NCBI RefSeq assembly: GCF_033568475.1
Contig: NC_133123.1
Span: 157,743,753 to 157,807,752, forward strand
DNA length: 64,000 bases
Reading direction: 5' to 3'
Source: Henckelia pumila
Taxonomy: Eukaryota; Streptophyta; Magnoliopsida; Lamiales; Gesneriaceae
The first letter of the stretch is position 1. Each line of letters opens with the position of its first letter. The translations under genes were made by a program, and so were the position numbers. Under the pieces are notes generated by a model. The model had not been told where the DNA came from and made no database searches. It saw only the letters and a program-made list of their open reading frames with translations. Positions 1 to 10,879 of the stretch are shown here, in pieces.

Positions 1-817
1 TCTCATCACTCCTTAGTCCAAAAAGAAGTTTTGAAATTGAATTCATGGCCCTTTTGCTTAATGGACTGAGCTTAAACTAAATCAAGAACAGTGTCTTGTT
101 GTAAAAGCAAGTAATTTCCACTAACCCTTGTTTGATAAGCTAAGCTACTAACTACGCGAATTTCGGATTGCGAAAACCGAAAACAAGAAAACAGTTGCAA
201 ACCTTCAAGCCCAAAGCTGATGATGCCTTGGGACAAGAGATACACTTCATGAATTAATCTTTCATATTTCCTAAGCCATTTTCTCGAAGATCCATACGAA
301 AAGGGACCCCTCCTTCCTCAAGCTCTCCTTTTTCCCACCAACTTCCTCACCTCACCATCAGGCAGAACCAAGAAATACTTCACATCACACAACTCATAAG
401 CCTGTGTATTATGAACTTATTGAACCACAAGAATGTTCCAGTGAGACCCTTATTTATGAAACTTTCCGAAAACATGACCCCAAACCTCAAAAACAATGTG
501 CCCACATGAAGTAATGAACTAAAAATATAATATGCACATGTATCTACAACTAGCTTGAATGAAAACTTCGACATATAACATCATGTACAATTAATCAACT
601 AAACGAACAGAAACAGAAAAGGCAAGAGATTAATTGTGTGACATGAATTCATTCTAGGTAGCACAAACAGTTAGAAAAACAACTAAACAATACTTGTACG
701 AGTACATACGGTGTATACCACTAATAATACTGCATCCAATCTATCTATCTGGCAGTCATCAAATCGCCATCTATCTATCTAGCTGTGTATCATCATTCAT
801 CACACCCTGATCCAAAA
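1..817. other. Non-coding flank downstream of the zinc-finger gene
   Basis: No gene is visible here. The stretch is moderately AT-rich, and its right end (about 740-790) has short CTAT/TCTA runs. The part next to 817 is probably the 3' untranslated region of the minus-strand zinc-finger gene. Confidence 0.6.
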
Positions 818-1894
818 CTAAAGTCGTAGACTTAAATCCAAATCCGGATGACGCAAGCCGACTGAATCTATGGAAGAGTAGGATGAAGCATATTCTTGAT
901 CTTCACCATCCACAGCTGGGAAATTCAAATCAAGAATTCCGGCCTCCTCCGCGGCGGCCTTCTCCCAATGGCATCTCTTGTGTCCACCCAAGGCTTGGCC
1001 ACTCGAAAAGACCCGCATGCAGATGCCGCATTTGTGCCCCGGAACAGTCTGATTATCATGAGTACTGTCGCCTTCTATGCTGTGTTCCTGATCATCGCCG
1101 TGATTCATCGCAATCGCGTAGCATCCCTTCACGTTCTTGTGGCTTGCTCTGTGCCCCCCCAAGGCCTGGTGAGACCCAAACACCTTCTTGCAACTAGAAC
1201 ACTCGAAGCCGCGATCATTGTTGCTGCTGCTGTTGTTGTTATTATTGTTGTTGTTTTCCAAATGATAGTAATAGTACAAATCAAAAGAATGAATCGGCGA
1301 GGTCCCTTGGTAATTATCAACGGTGCAAGCAGTAGAAGGGGACTCCTGATCATCATCATCGTCATCATCCCCGTTTGCCAGAAGCAGCAGACACGAGGCC
1401 ACCTCGTGATCCTCCTCCGTCACGGCGGAGGAGTCTTCGCTGACGTGACGGCGGCGGAGGTTGGGCGGCGGGTTGATCCCCCTCCACTCCCTCTCCGGGT
1501 GGCAGCGCATGTGGCCGAAGAGGGCCTTCCACGACCAAAACCTCTTGCCGCACTCGGTGCACGGCCTGGTGATCTTGGGGGCGGCGGGGTCGGGCTTTCT
1601 TGTGGATTTGGTGAGTCTGCAGGAAGCTGCTCCGGCGGCGGCGGCGGTGTGAGTCTTGGAGCGTTTCTTTCTAGGGTTTTGTTTGGCGAAACAAGTAGTG
1701 GGTTCTTGTCGGAGAGGAGACAGAGAAAGCACCGTAGACGGCGGATGGAGATCGGAGCTGCGGTTATCCATGATGCTGCGTGGAGTGGCGTTGTGGAGGT
1801 GGAAAAATGGTGTAAGAATGGGAGGAGCGGGGCGGTTATTCTTGTTCTTTGTCTGCAGGTAGTTACGTACGATGTTACCGTTATGCTTATGCAA
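818..1894 (-). CDS. C2H2 zinc-finger transcriptional repressor, ZAT/DAZ-like, with EAR motifs
   Basis: Intronless gene of 358 codons from the first ATG (1894). The second ATG at 1771 gives 317 residues and is the more likely start, because the first 41 residues are low in family character. Counting from 1771 there are three C2H2 fingers: C71/C74/H87/H91, C191/C194/H207/H211 and C248/C251/H264/H268. Fingers 2 and 3 carry the plant-specific QALGGH signature. Finger 1 has FWSWKALFGHMRCH followed by a WRGINPP stretch, which I associate with the ZAT2/ZAT3 (DAZ1/DAZ2) branch of Arabidopsis. A basic RKKRSK run (about 34-39) could be a nuclear signal. LDLNFP (280-285) and the C-terminal DLDLSLRL are EAR repression motifs. 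Runs of Asp and Asn lie between fingers 1 and 2. The likely role is a nuclear DNA-binding repressor; the target genes and the exact orthologue are inference. Confidence 0.88.
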   Translation of the reverse strand: MHKHNGNIVRNYLQTKNKNNRPAPPILTPFFHLHNATPRSIMDNRSSDLHPPSTVLSLSPLRQEPTTCFAKQNPRKKRSKTHTAAAAGAASCRLTKSTRKPDPAAPKITRPCTECGKRFWSWKALFGHMRCHPEREWRGINPPPNLRRRHVSEDSSAVTEEDHEVASCLLLLANGDDDDDDDQESPSTACTVDNYQGTSPIHSFDLYYYYHLENNNNNNNNSSSNNDRGFECSSCKKVFGSHQALGGHRASHKNVKGCYAIAMNHGDDQEHSIEGDSTHDNQTVPGHKCGICMRVFSSGQALGGHKRCHWEKAAAEEAGILDLNFPAVDGEDQEYASSYSSIDSVGLRHPDLDLSLRL

Positions 1895-1981
1895 ATTCTA
1901 TCCTCAAAACTTCGTCTTAATCCGTAGTTAACCAAATTTGAAATTAATCCAATTTAAATTCAACTAAATTTTTATTCTTAA

Positions 1982-1985
<4 letters not shown>

Positions 1986-2046
<61 letters not shown>
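1986..2046. repeat. (TA)n microsatellite
   Basis: About 60 bp of uninterrupted TA dinucleotides directly upstream of the zinc-finger gene and next to a foldback MITE. Confidence 0.95.
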
Positions 2047-2050
<4 letters not shown>

Positions 2051-2076
2051 CAAATTTGTAAGAAAAAATTGTTTTT

Positions 2077-2362
2077 TTGGTCATGTATATTTGGCACTTT
2101 GCGATTTCAGTCCTTTAAAATTTCAGATTTCAGTTTTAGTATGTTATCTTTATTTTTTTGGCAATTTTAGTTCTTTTTCCGACGTGGCGCTGACGTGGCA
2201 CCAATTCAGTGCTGATGTGGAGCTGACGTGTACAGTGCCACATAAGCATTTTCGAGTAAAAAGGATCGAAATTGCAAAAAATCGGAACATGCAGAATTAA
2301 AACTGAAATATGAAAACATAGAGGACCAGAATCGCAAAGTGACAAATATCCATGACCAAATT
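2077..2362. mobile_element. Foldback MITE, about 285 bp
   Basis: The left arm (2079-2115) and the reverse complement of the right arm (2321-2358) match over about 38 bp with few differences, including the shared core CACTTTGCGATT. Similarity continues inward almost to the centre, where GACGTGGC and GCTGACGTG motifs cluster. No ORF is present. It inserted beside the TA microsatellite, so a target duplication cannot be read with confidence. Confidence 0.75.
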
Positions 2363-3081
2363 TGCAGTTTTCCCAATTTTTAAAATAAATAACTTGTATA
2401 TGACTCCTCCTACCAATATTCAGCGGCACATGAACTCTATGTTAATTAGGACGTACTAAGAATCTGAGTTCTTAGTGATATTAAAAGTTAAAGAAGAATT
2501 TATAAATAAATACGCAACAAAAAGAGACCTGGAATATATGGAATTACGAGTTTATTTTGACGTGTTTTGGTACTATGTTGGATCTTTCATGATTTTAGTG
2601 CACTAATTTTCATTTTCTTTCAACTTTGGTAAAAAAAATATCTTTTTACTAAAATGGTGATATATCTGTCAGCTGAGAAATAATGACGCGCACGTGGAAT
2701 CAAAAAAATGATGATGTGTCATGATAAAATATTTTATTAATTAAAGTGGTGTCAGAGTTGCATGTTTATAGTTGACGTGTTTGATGTCACATAACGTAAT
2801 TCAGAGAAAAAAGACTAACATTGAAAAAAATACAAATTAATTAACTAAAGCCAGTAATTGATCATCAACAACATGACAAGTAAAAAAAACAAGCAAGTTT
2901 TAAAGGGGAAGCGTGTAAGATGTTTGAGTTATAATTTATTTCCATGTGTTGTGAATTCATGATTTGTTGTGTGGATGTTTTTTCATTTGTTTCATTGTAT
3001 GTATTGTACTTGTATGTATAAATATAGTGCTCTTGAATACTGAATTGATTGTTCATTTGCTTATTATGTTACATTACTTAC

Positions 3082-3115
<34 letters not shown>

Positions 3116-3116
3116 G
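2363..3116. other. AT-rich intergenic sequence
   Basis: No coding region or RNA gene recognised. It is AT-rich with a (TA)n run at about 3080-3113 that abuts the next MITE. Confidence 0.6.
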
Positions 3117-3258
3117 AGTTTTGCTATCCTGCCCACCTAATGTGCCCACCATGAGGTGGCACTCAACTATTGGACGCACAATTCATCACATCCAATAGTT
3201 GAGTGCCACATCATGGTGGGCACATTAGGTGGGCACGGTGAGTGGGCAGGATAGCAAA

Positions 3259-3262
<4 letters not shown>
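3117..3262. mobile_element. Small foldback MITE inserted in a TA run
   Basis: A near-perfect inverted repeat. The left arm (3118-3174) starts TTTTGCTATCCTGCCCAC and the right arm (3190-3260) is its reverse complement with an extra 13-14 bp block. The loop is about 15 bp. Both sides are (TA)n, which fits a TA target but makes the duplication unprovable. No ORF. Confidence 0.85.
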
Positions 3263-3289
<27 letters not shown>

Positions 3290-3591
3290 GTTTATATATT
3301 TTGAAATTTCTGACATATTAATATCTTGATCTTTGAGGTTATCATTTTATTGATTTTACATTTTTTTTAATGAGGAAGGATCTTTATAATTTAAATTGCA
3401 TCTCCATCAATAATAATAAAATAATAACAATAATAATAAATGGCATAAAAAATTTTAAAAATGAGGACTTAGAAAAATCTAATGTAAATAGCAAAACATT
3501 AAAATTAAAACAACTACTAACTAGCATTAATTAAACCTTGGTTTTTATGTAAAAAGTAAACAGCACTACTGCTGATTACTATCTTAATTAC

Positions 3592-5550
3592 TCAAAAATG
3601 ACAATGAAGCTTGTGGAAGATGTTATGAATCAACCAAGCTGACATGATCTTGTATCCTTCTTGAGTTAAATGCACACCATCCCAACTCATGTATCGATGA
3701 GGATCTGAACAAACTTCGACTCCAGCAGCTCCACACATTCTTTCCAAGTCGAAATTGTATTTGCCCCCGATCCCACAACAAGCTCTTTCGGTATCAAATC
3801 CTGCATGAATGAATTTATACAAATTAACATCCATTAATATCCATAGAACCAATCTTGCTAACAACATGGCTCACTGCAAATGTATATATTAGTAAGCGAG
3901 AACGTACCGTAAAACCGTGCGAAGTTGAGCAAGAACTGATATGCATTGTAGTAATCTCCATAGATGATCATAGCGTTCGGTGTTTCATGTTGTAGTTTGA
4001 TAATGGCTACTTGGAGTTGCTCGTTGTGGTATGTCGCAAAGTCGTTTAACTGCGTGACACATTGGTTCTCGTCGTATGCGGCGGAGATGTTGGTTTGGAA
4101 GGCCGTTTTATAGATCGGGAGGCATCCGATGGGGAAGTTTCCGGGTACCACCACTCTTGTAGCTCCGAAACTAATCACTTTCTGAAAAAAAAATATATAT
4201 ATATACGTTATGTTAATTAATTTTTCGGGGAGAACTACTTTTTTTTGTCGTGTTAATTGTTTGATAAAAATTAATTACCTTAACTCCCTCCACAATGGCA
4301 TTAACAACATCTGGAACCATGCTTTTTAGCTCATCCATGGATTTTCTTTGAAAGATTGCGTAGTTGTAATCGTTTCCGCCGATCTCTCCAACCATGAAAA
4401 GGGAATTGTGAAGCTTCTCCACACAATCTATATGTACAACATCAATTATTTGTAAGATATTATTTTAATTTTATTTGCAAGATGAAAATATATGGAAATT
4501 AAGTTGGTTACTAACCTCTATGGTCAACGCAAATAGAGTCGAAATGAGAAGTCATCCAACCCAATTGTACGTCAAGAGAAGAATTAGTGACTGATTCAAA
4601 ATCTTTTTATTTTCCAAAACTTGGCTGGGTAACGCAGTGGATCCTGCAACCGCGAAGTTGACTCCATGTTGGAAGTTTGCTGTTGTGTTTTTATAAGGCG
4701 GAAGCAATGGAAGACCAGCAGCCATAGCTATAAAAAAGAACAAGATTATGGATTTCATGTTATTCGATGGACAACATATTTCTTAAAAAACAAATTATAG
4801 TTCAGGAGATGGAATATATATATATTAAATTTAATAATAATACTAATATATCTGAAACGAGATCGTCAAATAAAAAGAAACAAAAGAGAGCTACAAGGAT
4901 GGGAATATGGCCCCGATCGAATTCATATATCTATCCTAATTCGACAAATTTGAAATTTCATTTTTGTAGAAACAAATACGAAATCGTTTGTTTCAGCGAA
5001 GAAAATTGAATCACCGCAATAATATATATAATTAATGAAGAACACACAAGAATAATTAATTCAGATAAAATAATAATTAATCAAGAAAAGCAAAACGTAT
5101 TATAATATAAATTTAAGATCGCCGATTTGTTTATCTTTTATATATATAGGGATATACATGAGTGAATCTAATGCGGATTAATTCTAAAGATACAATTACA
5201 TATAATAATATATCGAACAAAACATATTATATATATCCACGAGCAAATATTAATCGATCGAGCATGTACGTATTAATAAATAAAATTGGTACCTATATAG
5301 TCGATCATAAGGAAACCGTTTGAACATCGACCGGTGGCGTTGTTGAAGAAATCTTGTCCATAGGAAAGTTTTGCGAACGGGCTCCGATAGGATACTCGCG
5401 TATCAAGTTTCCGGTGTCGGAGATCGAATCGCCGAGTTGATATATTCTATCAAACCTACAAATCTTCAAAGGATGACTGTTGATGCTCGGTATAGAAGTA
5501 TAACAAACAAGAAACAAGAAGATGGTGAGAGCCAATATTTTACGAGCCAT
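3592..5550 (-). pseudogene. GDSL (SGNH) esterase/lipase, acetylajmalan-esterase-like, with two frameshifts
   Basis: Five exons with GT/AG borders: 5550-5293, 4727-4516, 4427-4279, 4181-3908 and 3800-3592. The reading starts with a hydrophobic signal peptide (about 25 residues) and then shows all SGNH blocks: GDSISDTGN (nucleophile Ser), GVNFAVAGS, GEIGGNDYN and WDGVHLT (Asp/His). The product would be a secreted or vacuolar ester hydrolase of about 369 residues. Two breaks are visible. In exon 1 near 5374-5386 the frame changes just after IGARS, and family comparison predicts 7 nt are missing, matching a lost copy of a 7-bp tandem repeat. In exon 2 near 4604-4608, one A is missing from an A-run. 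The spliced length is 1102 nt; adding 8 gives 1110, a multiple of three, which supports this model. Sequencing error is the alternative for the A-run, less so for the 7-nt loss. Confidence 0.85.
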
Positions 5551-5641
5551 GGGTGATTAATTAAGACGTTAGAAGGAAATAAATCAGCTTGGTAATTAAT
5601 TAAGAATAATAGGTATGCATATTCATGAATAGGCCGAGCTT

Positions 5642-5649
5642 TATTTATA
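5642..5649 (-). promoter_or_regulatory. TATA box of the GDSL gene
   Basis: TATAAATA on the minus strand, about 92 bp upstream of the GDSL start codon, a normal plant TATA position allowing a short 5' UTR. Confidence 0.6.
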
Positions 5650-6188
5650 GGGGAAGATGTTCATTGCTATCGGCCGGGATTTGGACTTAGGTTTGTATTA
5701 GGAAGCTATTAACTATTGTTTAAGGATTTGGATGATTTTTAGAGGGTTTAGGGATTCTGTTATATTTTGAATTTATTTGAGTAAATAAAATTAATCGAAT
5801 GTAATTAATTGAATAACGAATTTGAATCCTTTCTCAAGTCAAGTAACTAGATTGTGGCAATTTTTTGTTTGAAAATTGTACCGTTTTAAGGTCCAAACTT
5901 AATAATCGTAGTTATATGCTTGACAAACACGTCACGATTTGGATTCCGTATTAGTTATTTAAAATTCATAACTTTAATGTTCCATCAATTTTTGTACTTT
6001 CATCAAATAAATTAAAAACGTGTCGAGAAATAACCGTAAAGATGGGCGGTTCAATCAAAATGACGTGAATTCATTCTTTAATATCTCCTTCCTTATTTTA
6101 ATAAATCGCCCTTGACAATATGTTAAGTAGAGTTTGATTTCCTCTAGCTTAGTACGTAGAGTTTGATTTCCTCTACTAATATGGTAGT
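5650..6188. other. Intergenic, promoter-side sequence of the GDSL gene
   Basis: No gene seen. A 20-bp phrase containing GTAGAGTTTGATTTCCTC occurs twice (about 6125 and 6158). Confidence 0.6.
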
Positions 6189-6198
6189 GAAGTTTATC

Positions 6199-6295
6199 GG
6201 GAAAAATTTAAATTCATCCCTGACGTTTCATTTTGAATTCAAATTCATCCCTCACCTTTTGAATTAATTCAATTTCATCCCTGACCCCACTTCTC
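6199..6295. repeat. Left TIR of MULE copy A
   Basis: Pairs with 10425-10520 at roughly 80% identity by eye. It contains three spaced copies of TTCATCCCT, so the TIR itself is internally repetitive. Confidence 0.85.
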
Positions 6296-6379
6296 ATCTC
6301 ACTTTCCTACCAAAACAAGGCCATATTAGTAATTTTGCCTCTTAAGTAATTAAAACAATTTAATTAAATTAAAACTCTC

Positions 6380-6420
<41 letters not shown>

Positions 6421-7090
6421 AATTAAAATGTTCAATTTTCAATTCAAATAGAAAAAGTAAGAGCAAAAACCCTACACTTCACGTCTTCACGCACTAAAAT
6501 TAAACAGATTAATATTCTCATGCTTTGAACGATTTAAATGCAAGGTTCTTGTTCTTCTACCAATATTTGTTGAGATAATTTTTAATGATTTTACAATAGT
6601 TTCGATTTTCTTATATGTGATTTAGGAACAATTATGTTGAATTAATTAGAAAATTTAGAGTTTGATACTGGTATTCATTTGAGTATTTTGATTTTAATCA
6701 TTGTTTTTCACCTAATAAGGTTGTGACATCACTATCTTTTGAATTTTAATAACCTGAAGTTCAATATTGTTAAAGACGTGAAGGTGTTGGCTTGCGGCCT
6801 TTAGATATTTTTGGATGTGGATTCTTTTGGTCATGTCTTTTGTTTATTGTATTGCTACTAATTTATGTGAATTAAATTTTATTTTCTGACTTTGTGTTGT
6901 GTCTGATTTTTTATTTTATGTGGACAGGTTGTCAGCTGGTTCTGAAGTCTCTTGTGGTAGTGCTTTATTCCATGAGTTTTATTCCAGAGAAGTTTAAGTA
7001 ACGATAATATTCATTCGATACTTCTGTTTGGGTTGTTCCAATTCCATTAATTGCTTTGATACATCATCATTTTAAATTGTTGTCTAGGAA

Positions 7091-9505
7091 ATGAGGTTTA
7101 ATTTGGAAATCAGTTTCTTGGGGGACAAATGCACAATGTTAGATTTGGATAGCACTAATTATGGATATTTATCTCTATTGAATGATGTTTGTGGGGCTGC
7201 AATCGGGAATAGAACAGAGTGGCTAAACAATGTGATAAAGGTTGAAGGTGTGATGCCCGATACGGATGATTTGATTGCAATTAGTTGTGATCAAGATGTT
7301 AAATGTTTGATTGCAATGTACCTTTCCTTGGGATTAGAGAATATTTTGGTGAATTTAGATATTGTTGCATCTATCTCCAAAGAAAATGTAATCGGTAACT
7401 GTAACATGATAGATATCCATGAATCTGACAAACTAGTTGACGCAAATATAGTAGTAGATAGTGATGCAGAAGAAGATGAGGAGAACATTGAGATGGAAGA
7501 AATATTTGTTTGGAGTGATTCTGAAATTGAGAGAGATAATGTAGATGATCAATGTAAAGTCCTTGATTCAAACACCGAAGAAGAGATGGACAATTTGAGT
7601 GATTACGACTCAGATGCGGACCAATCGCTCAACCATATTGATAAGATTTTGTCCGTAAGTAATTCAGCTAAATATTTAAGTGATAAAATTGAAGGCAAGT
7701 ACTTTGAATTTGAACATGATAATGATGGTAATCAGATTATAATGTTGACAGAAGGGTTGATTTTTGATAATGTTAATCATTTTAAGGACATTCTTGCCAG
7801 ATATACAATTCAAGAGGGGATCAATCTCAAAAAACTTAAGAATGATAAAGTGAGGGTCACAGCTACGTGTAATAATAATGATTGTTCATGGAGGATACAT
7901 GCATCCACCTATGCTGATGGAGTAACTTTTAAGATAAAAAATATAACAGGGGCCCATACTTGTGTTAGAAATTTGAAAAGTAGTGGAGCAACAGCTAGTT
8001 GGATTGCAAATGAATTTCGAGAAGAATACAAGTACAATCAAGAAAAATCAGTGGAGGACCTTGACAGTGCTTTGAGGTCAAAATATGGGATACATGCTAG
8101 TTCCAGTAAGTTGTTTAGGGCTAGAAAAATTGCTATGCAAGCAGCTATGGGAGACCATGAAACAAGCTATGCCAAGATACCAAGATATATAGCTGCCATT
8201 AAGGATTCAAATGGTGGAGCTTTTATCAAATTGAAATGTGATGGCCTTGATATCAATAACCAAAATTGTACACCCAAATTTGAAAGAATTTTCATTAGTT
8301 TTGAATCACAATATCAAGGGTACATCAAGGGTTGCAGACCTTTTATTGGAGTTGATGGGTGTTTTCTCAAAGGGCCATACAGGGGTGAGGTGCTTAGTGC
8401 AGTTACTTTGGATGCTAATTCTGGGATTTTTCCACTAGCAATAATGATTTGTGAAGGAGAAAGTGAAAATAGTTGGAACTATTTTTTTGATTGTCTCAAT
8501 TCATATATGCAAGATGAAAGGGTTGTAACTTTCATGAGTGATAGACAAAAAGGGCTGAAAAAGGCAGTCAAATCAGTGTTTCCGAATTTAGAACAAAGGT
8601 TTTGTGCTAGACATTTGTATGCAAATTTTAGAGCTAAATTTCCTGGTCCTAAACTCAGAAAACTTTTTTGGATGTCTGTTAAAGCATATTTGAAACAAGA
8701 CTTTGATGATGCTATGGAGAAAATTAAAGAAACTGATCCTGCAGCATATAAATGGCTTATGGAAAAGTGTGGAGAACATGCGAGTACTTGGTCAAGGCAT
8801 GGATTTGATACAACTTCAAAAATGGACCATGTTACAAATAACATGAGTGAGTCTTTTAATGCTTTCTTAGGGAAAATGAGGAAGATGCCAATTATAACAT
8901 TGTTAGAGTGGTACAGAAGAAAGATAATGAAGAGGTTTTTTACCCGGTATAGCAAAGCTTTAAATTGGAAAACCAAATTGCCACCAAATGTCAATGCAAA
9001 AGTGGAAAAAAATCAAAGAGAAGGAAGGAAGTTACTGGTAATGCCGGCATCTGACTTCATGTTTGAAGTGTATGATAATATGAAATATATTGTTAATCTT
9101 AATGACAAAATTTGTCAATGTAGAGAGTGGCAAGTATGTGGGGTGCCTTGTAAGCATGCTATGAGTTGCATTTTGTATATGAGATATGATCCAACACAGT
9201 ATGTGGACCCATATTTGACTACCGAGGCATATCTAAGGACTTATAGTGGTATGATCAATGCAATTTCAGATGAATCAAAATGGCCAGAGAACTCTCAGGT
9301 TCCTCCACTGAAGCCTCCAATACTTAAGAAAGCAAATAAAGTGTTTAAACAAGGTAGATTGCAAACTAGCAGAAGAAGGGAGCCAAATGAAGCCTTGAAA
9401 AAACAAAAAAGATCCATTCATGTCACTTGCAACATATGCAAAGTGACTGGCCACAATAAAAGGACTTGTACAAGGAGGAATGCACATGATATGTCAAACC
9501 AGTAA
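7091..9505 (+). CDS. MULE transposase, 804 residues (copy A)
   Basis: Single uninterrupted ORF starting at the ATG after a 0.9-kb AT-rich leader. The N-terminal third is acidic. A MuDR-type DNA-binding region (about 215-310) contains CNNNDCSWRIHAS and a following HTC. The MULE catalytic domain contains GVDGCFLKG (D422), TFMSDRQKGL (D484) and NNMSESFN (E587), the likely DDE triad. A SWIM zinc finger follows, CxCx9CxH (C675, C677, C687, H689). A CCHC knuckle lies near the C terminus (C780, C783, H788, C793). The protein should cut and paste its element in the nucleus by binding the TIRs. No stop or frameshift is present and it matches the copy B protein residue for residue, so it may still be active. 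An exapted FAR1/MUG-type gene is unlikely because intact TIRs and target duplications surround it. Confidence 0.95.
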   Translation: MRFNLEISFLGDKCTMLDLDSTNYGYLSLLNDVCGAAIGNRTEWLNNVIKVEGVMPDTDDLIAISCDQDVKCLIAMYLSLGLENILVNLDIVASISKENVIGNCNMIDIHESDKLVDANIVVDSDAEEDEENIEMEEIFVWSDSEIERDNVDDQCKVLDSNTEEEMDNLSDYDSDADQSLNHIDKILSVSNSAKYLSDKIEGKYFEFEHDNDGNQIIMLTEGLIFDNVNHFKDILARYTIQEGINLKKLKNDKVRVTATCNNNDCSWRIHASTYADGVTFKIKNITGAHTCVRNLKSSGATASWIANEFREEYKYNQEKSVEDLDSALRSKYGIHASSSKLFRARKIAMQAAMGDHETSYAKIPRYIAAIKDSNGGAFIKLKCDGLDINNQNCTPKFERIFISFESQYQGYIKGCRPFIGVDGCFLKGPYRGEVLSAVTLDANSGIFPLAIMICEGESENSWNYFFDCLNSYMQDERVVTFMSDRQKGLKKAVKSVFPNLEQRFCARHLYANFRAKFPGPKLRKLFWMSVKAYLKQDFDDAMEKIKETDPAAYKWLMEKCGEHASTWSRHGFDTTSKMDHVTNNMSESFNAFLGKMRKMPIITLLEWYRRKIMKRFFTRYSKALNWKTKLPPNVNAKVEKNQREGRKLLVMPASDFMFEVYDNMKYIVNLNDKICQCREWQVCGVPCKHAMSCILYMRYDPTQYVDPYLTTEAYLRTYSGMINAISDESKWPENSQVPPLKPPILKKANKVFKQGRLQTSRRREPNEALKKQKRSIHVTCNICKVTGHNKRTCTRRNAHDMSNQ

Positions 9506-10424
9506 TTAAGTCAAATTGTTACAGGTGCATGTATTGTTTCTCATTGATACATGTCTGTTTTCTTCTCTCTTTTTTTTTGGTTGCTAATGATTGAATTGTA
9601 TATTGGATTTTAGGGTGCTGTCTTAAGAATTTGCTATGTTTGGGAGATACATGAAGTTTGGAGGTTTGGATCTTTACTTTGGATGGAAGACTAATGGCTG
9701 CCCACGTTCTTTGTCTCGATGAAATACTTGATTGACTAATTATTTCATTAGTTGGATAAATAGTGGTTTATTTTGTTAAGTGACTGTAACTATTTTGCTA
9801 ATTAGTTGGTGGTAAAGTTTTTTAATATTAACTAGTGCATGGTTTTTGCTAATCGGTGGGTCTTTTTGGTTTTTTTAAATATTAATTAATGGATTTTTTG
9901 GTTTCGTGAAATGGATAGCCCGTTTTGTGTTTAATACTATTATTTCACTAATTATAATTATGCAGCTTATTTGATTATTTCACTGTGTAAATATTTTGTC
10001 AATCTATATATAATGATTGTTTAAGTAGTTAATTCATTATTTAATTATTTTGCAACTTAGGCATGTATAATTTTATTTTTGTTCAATTTTTTTCTTAGAC
10101 TACCAAAATTTTGGATGTAATTCTCTATATTTTAATTTTATTAATTTATTAATTTAACCTATAATTAACAATTAATTTTTGTGCAATTTAAGTTGCATTT
10201 ACTCAAATTTAAATTTTTTTCTAAAAAATATACTCCTAATAGTCTATATAATTGTAATTTAATTATACGGATTGTACTTGCACAAATTGACGAAACAAAT
10301 ATTTGAATTTTCAATAATATTCAAATTTGTAAAAGTAAACAATAAAATTATTTTTTAATGAATAAAAAGGGTATTTAAGTAAAGTTACCTAAAAAATGAA
10401 ATCAATTGAAAGGATTTTTAATCC

Positions 10425-10520
10425 AAATGAGAGATAAAGGATGAAATTGAAGTTGATTCAAAAGTCGGGGATGAATTTGAAATTGGCTTCAAACCTCAGG
10501 GATGAAAGTGAATTTTTCCC
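10425..10520. repeat. Right TIR of MULE copy A
   Basis: The reverse complement begins GGGAAAAATTCAC and carries the same series of TTCATCC(C/T) motifs as the left TIR, with about 20% divergence. Confidence 0.85.
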
Positions 10521-10530
10521 GAAGTTTATC

Positions 10531-10879
10531 TGATTAGTCTAATTTATTCAAAAAAAAATGATGGTTGCGAGTTTTTACAATATAAAAAAAAATTACTTAG
10601 AAATTTACTAAAAAAAATGCTTCTATGTGATCTGATGAGATAATAGTACTACATGAAATCTCTTGTCAAAGTACGAAATGTGTATTAAGGTAAAGTGATT
10701 TCTTAGTTGTATATGCGATATCATTATGTATTTTAAAAAAAAATGCATTACATCTTTATTGAACTTCACGTATAATTCTCGATGAACCAATGATTACAGA
10801 TTACTTCCAAGATAAACACTAATAATTTATATATCTATATCTATACTATATATTAGTAATATCGCGTCCGAAAATTTGT
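10531..10879. other. AT-rich sequence between MULE copy A and the tRNase Z fragment
   Basis: No gene or clear repeat boundary seen in this 350-bp stretch. Confidence 0.5.

Larger units (their letters stand above)
6199..10520 (+). mobile_element. Mutator-like element (MULE), copy A, complete and autonomous-looking
   Basis: The termini are GGGAAAAAT...ATTTTTCCC. The 10-bp sequence GAAGTTTATC flanks both ends (6189-6198 and 10521-10530) as a perfect target-site duplication, in the 8-11 bp range of Mutator elements. The TIRs are about 95 bp. The element is 4322 bp and carries one transposase gene on the plus strand. Apart from a TA-microsatellite difference of 2 bp and very few other changes, it is the same as copy B at 13111-17428. 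Confidence 0.95.

Noticed and set aside
896..1927. Long plus-strand open frame opposite the zinc-finger gene
   Set aside because: It is the antisense shadow of a clearly coding minus-strand gene and has no domain of its own.
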